This document shows, piece after piece, positions 63,671 through 64,000 of a DNA stretch of 64,000 bases. The position numbers and the translations under genes are program-made. Under the pieces are notes generated by a model. That model did no database searches, was not told the DNA's origin, and saw nothing but the letters and a program-made list of their open reading frames with translations. Numbering within the stretch: the first letter of the stretch is position 1; every line of letters starts with the position of its first letter. This DNA comes from Prochilodus magdalenae (lineage: Eukaryota; Chordata; Actinopteri; Characiformes; Prochilodontidae), in assembly GCA_024036415.1 (NCBI GenBank), contig JAMWET010000021.1, positions 460,495 through 524,494 on the forward strand, given 5' to 3'.

Positions 63671-64000
63671 GTAAGTGAATGAATCACATGCATGTAGTCA
63701 AACCGGCTGAAAAGGGGAATCTTAGAGCCTGGCATAATTCATTTGTTGGGATGTTGTATATTTGTTGACTATGAATGACTTTCTTAACCACTGGATTAGG
63801 CAAAAATGTATTCCTCTTCACAGTACTGACTAAAGGACTGTAGTCCTAATATAATAATATAACACTAAGGCTGAACTGGTTTCTGAGAGCCTTTCAGTTG
63901 CACTCAATTTCACTGAATTAACACTTATTCAATTCTGAGAACATTTACCTCTCACTACACAGGAAATGTGTGTGTGTGTTTTTGTGTGTGTGTGTCTTTT

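Overview
The window looks like nuclear DNA from a teleost fish. It has vertebrate-type genes with short exons and GT-AG introns. It also carries teleost repeats: Tc1/mariner relics, L2-like LINE 3' ends and long (GATA)n-type arrays. Several dispersed repeats resemble families common in otophysan fishes (characins, catfishes), but that placement is only an inference. Most of the window is intron or intergenic repeat.

Layout. 1-15.9 kb: no protein gene that I can support; a broken Tc1 transposon, a ~1 kb GATA array (3.9-4.9 kb), a ~1.4 kb ACTC-type array (5.5-6.9 kb), a ~65 bp minisatellite (9.4-9.9 kb) and dispersed repeats. 15,988-28,603 (+): complete bdh2 (nine coding exons, 245 codons), with a ~1.8 kb, 29-bp-unit minisatellite in its first intron. 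29.0-42.05 kb (+): complete slc9b2 (sodium/proton antiporter NHA2; twelve coding exons, 557 codons) behind a non-coding first exon. 45.4-54.1 kb: an unusual block. Two ~97% identical units each carry a compact intronless gene on the minus strand (45,681-46,610 and 49,903-50,844), with TATA box, two CRE palindromes, E-box, first-ATG ORF of 309/313 codons and poly(A) signals. A third, decayed unit (53.8-54.1 kb) keeps only promoter and leader. LINE fragments and AT-rich satellite lie between the units. 55,164-63,670 (+): a second slc9b2 paralogue in tandem, cut off by the window end after its ninth coding exon.

The order bdh2 - slc9b2 - slc9b paralogue matches the tetrapod neighbourhood BDH2-SLC9B2-SLC9B1, so the locus is conserved. 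The slc9b duplication retains intron similarity. The second copy has lost its original exon-2 splice acceptor through a 23-bp deletion.

Best candidate for something undescribed: the minus-strand gene pair between the two antiporter genes. I do not recognise the protein. It contains an internal ~100-residue duplication, and in its central ~650 nt the two copies differ at six sites, all synonymous in the minus-strand frame.
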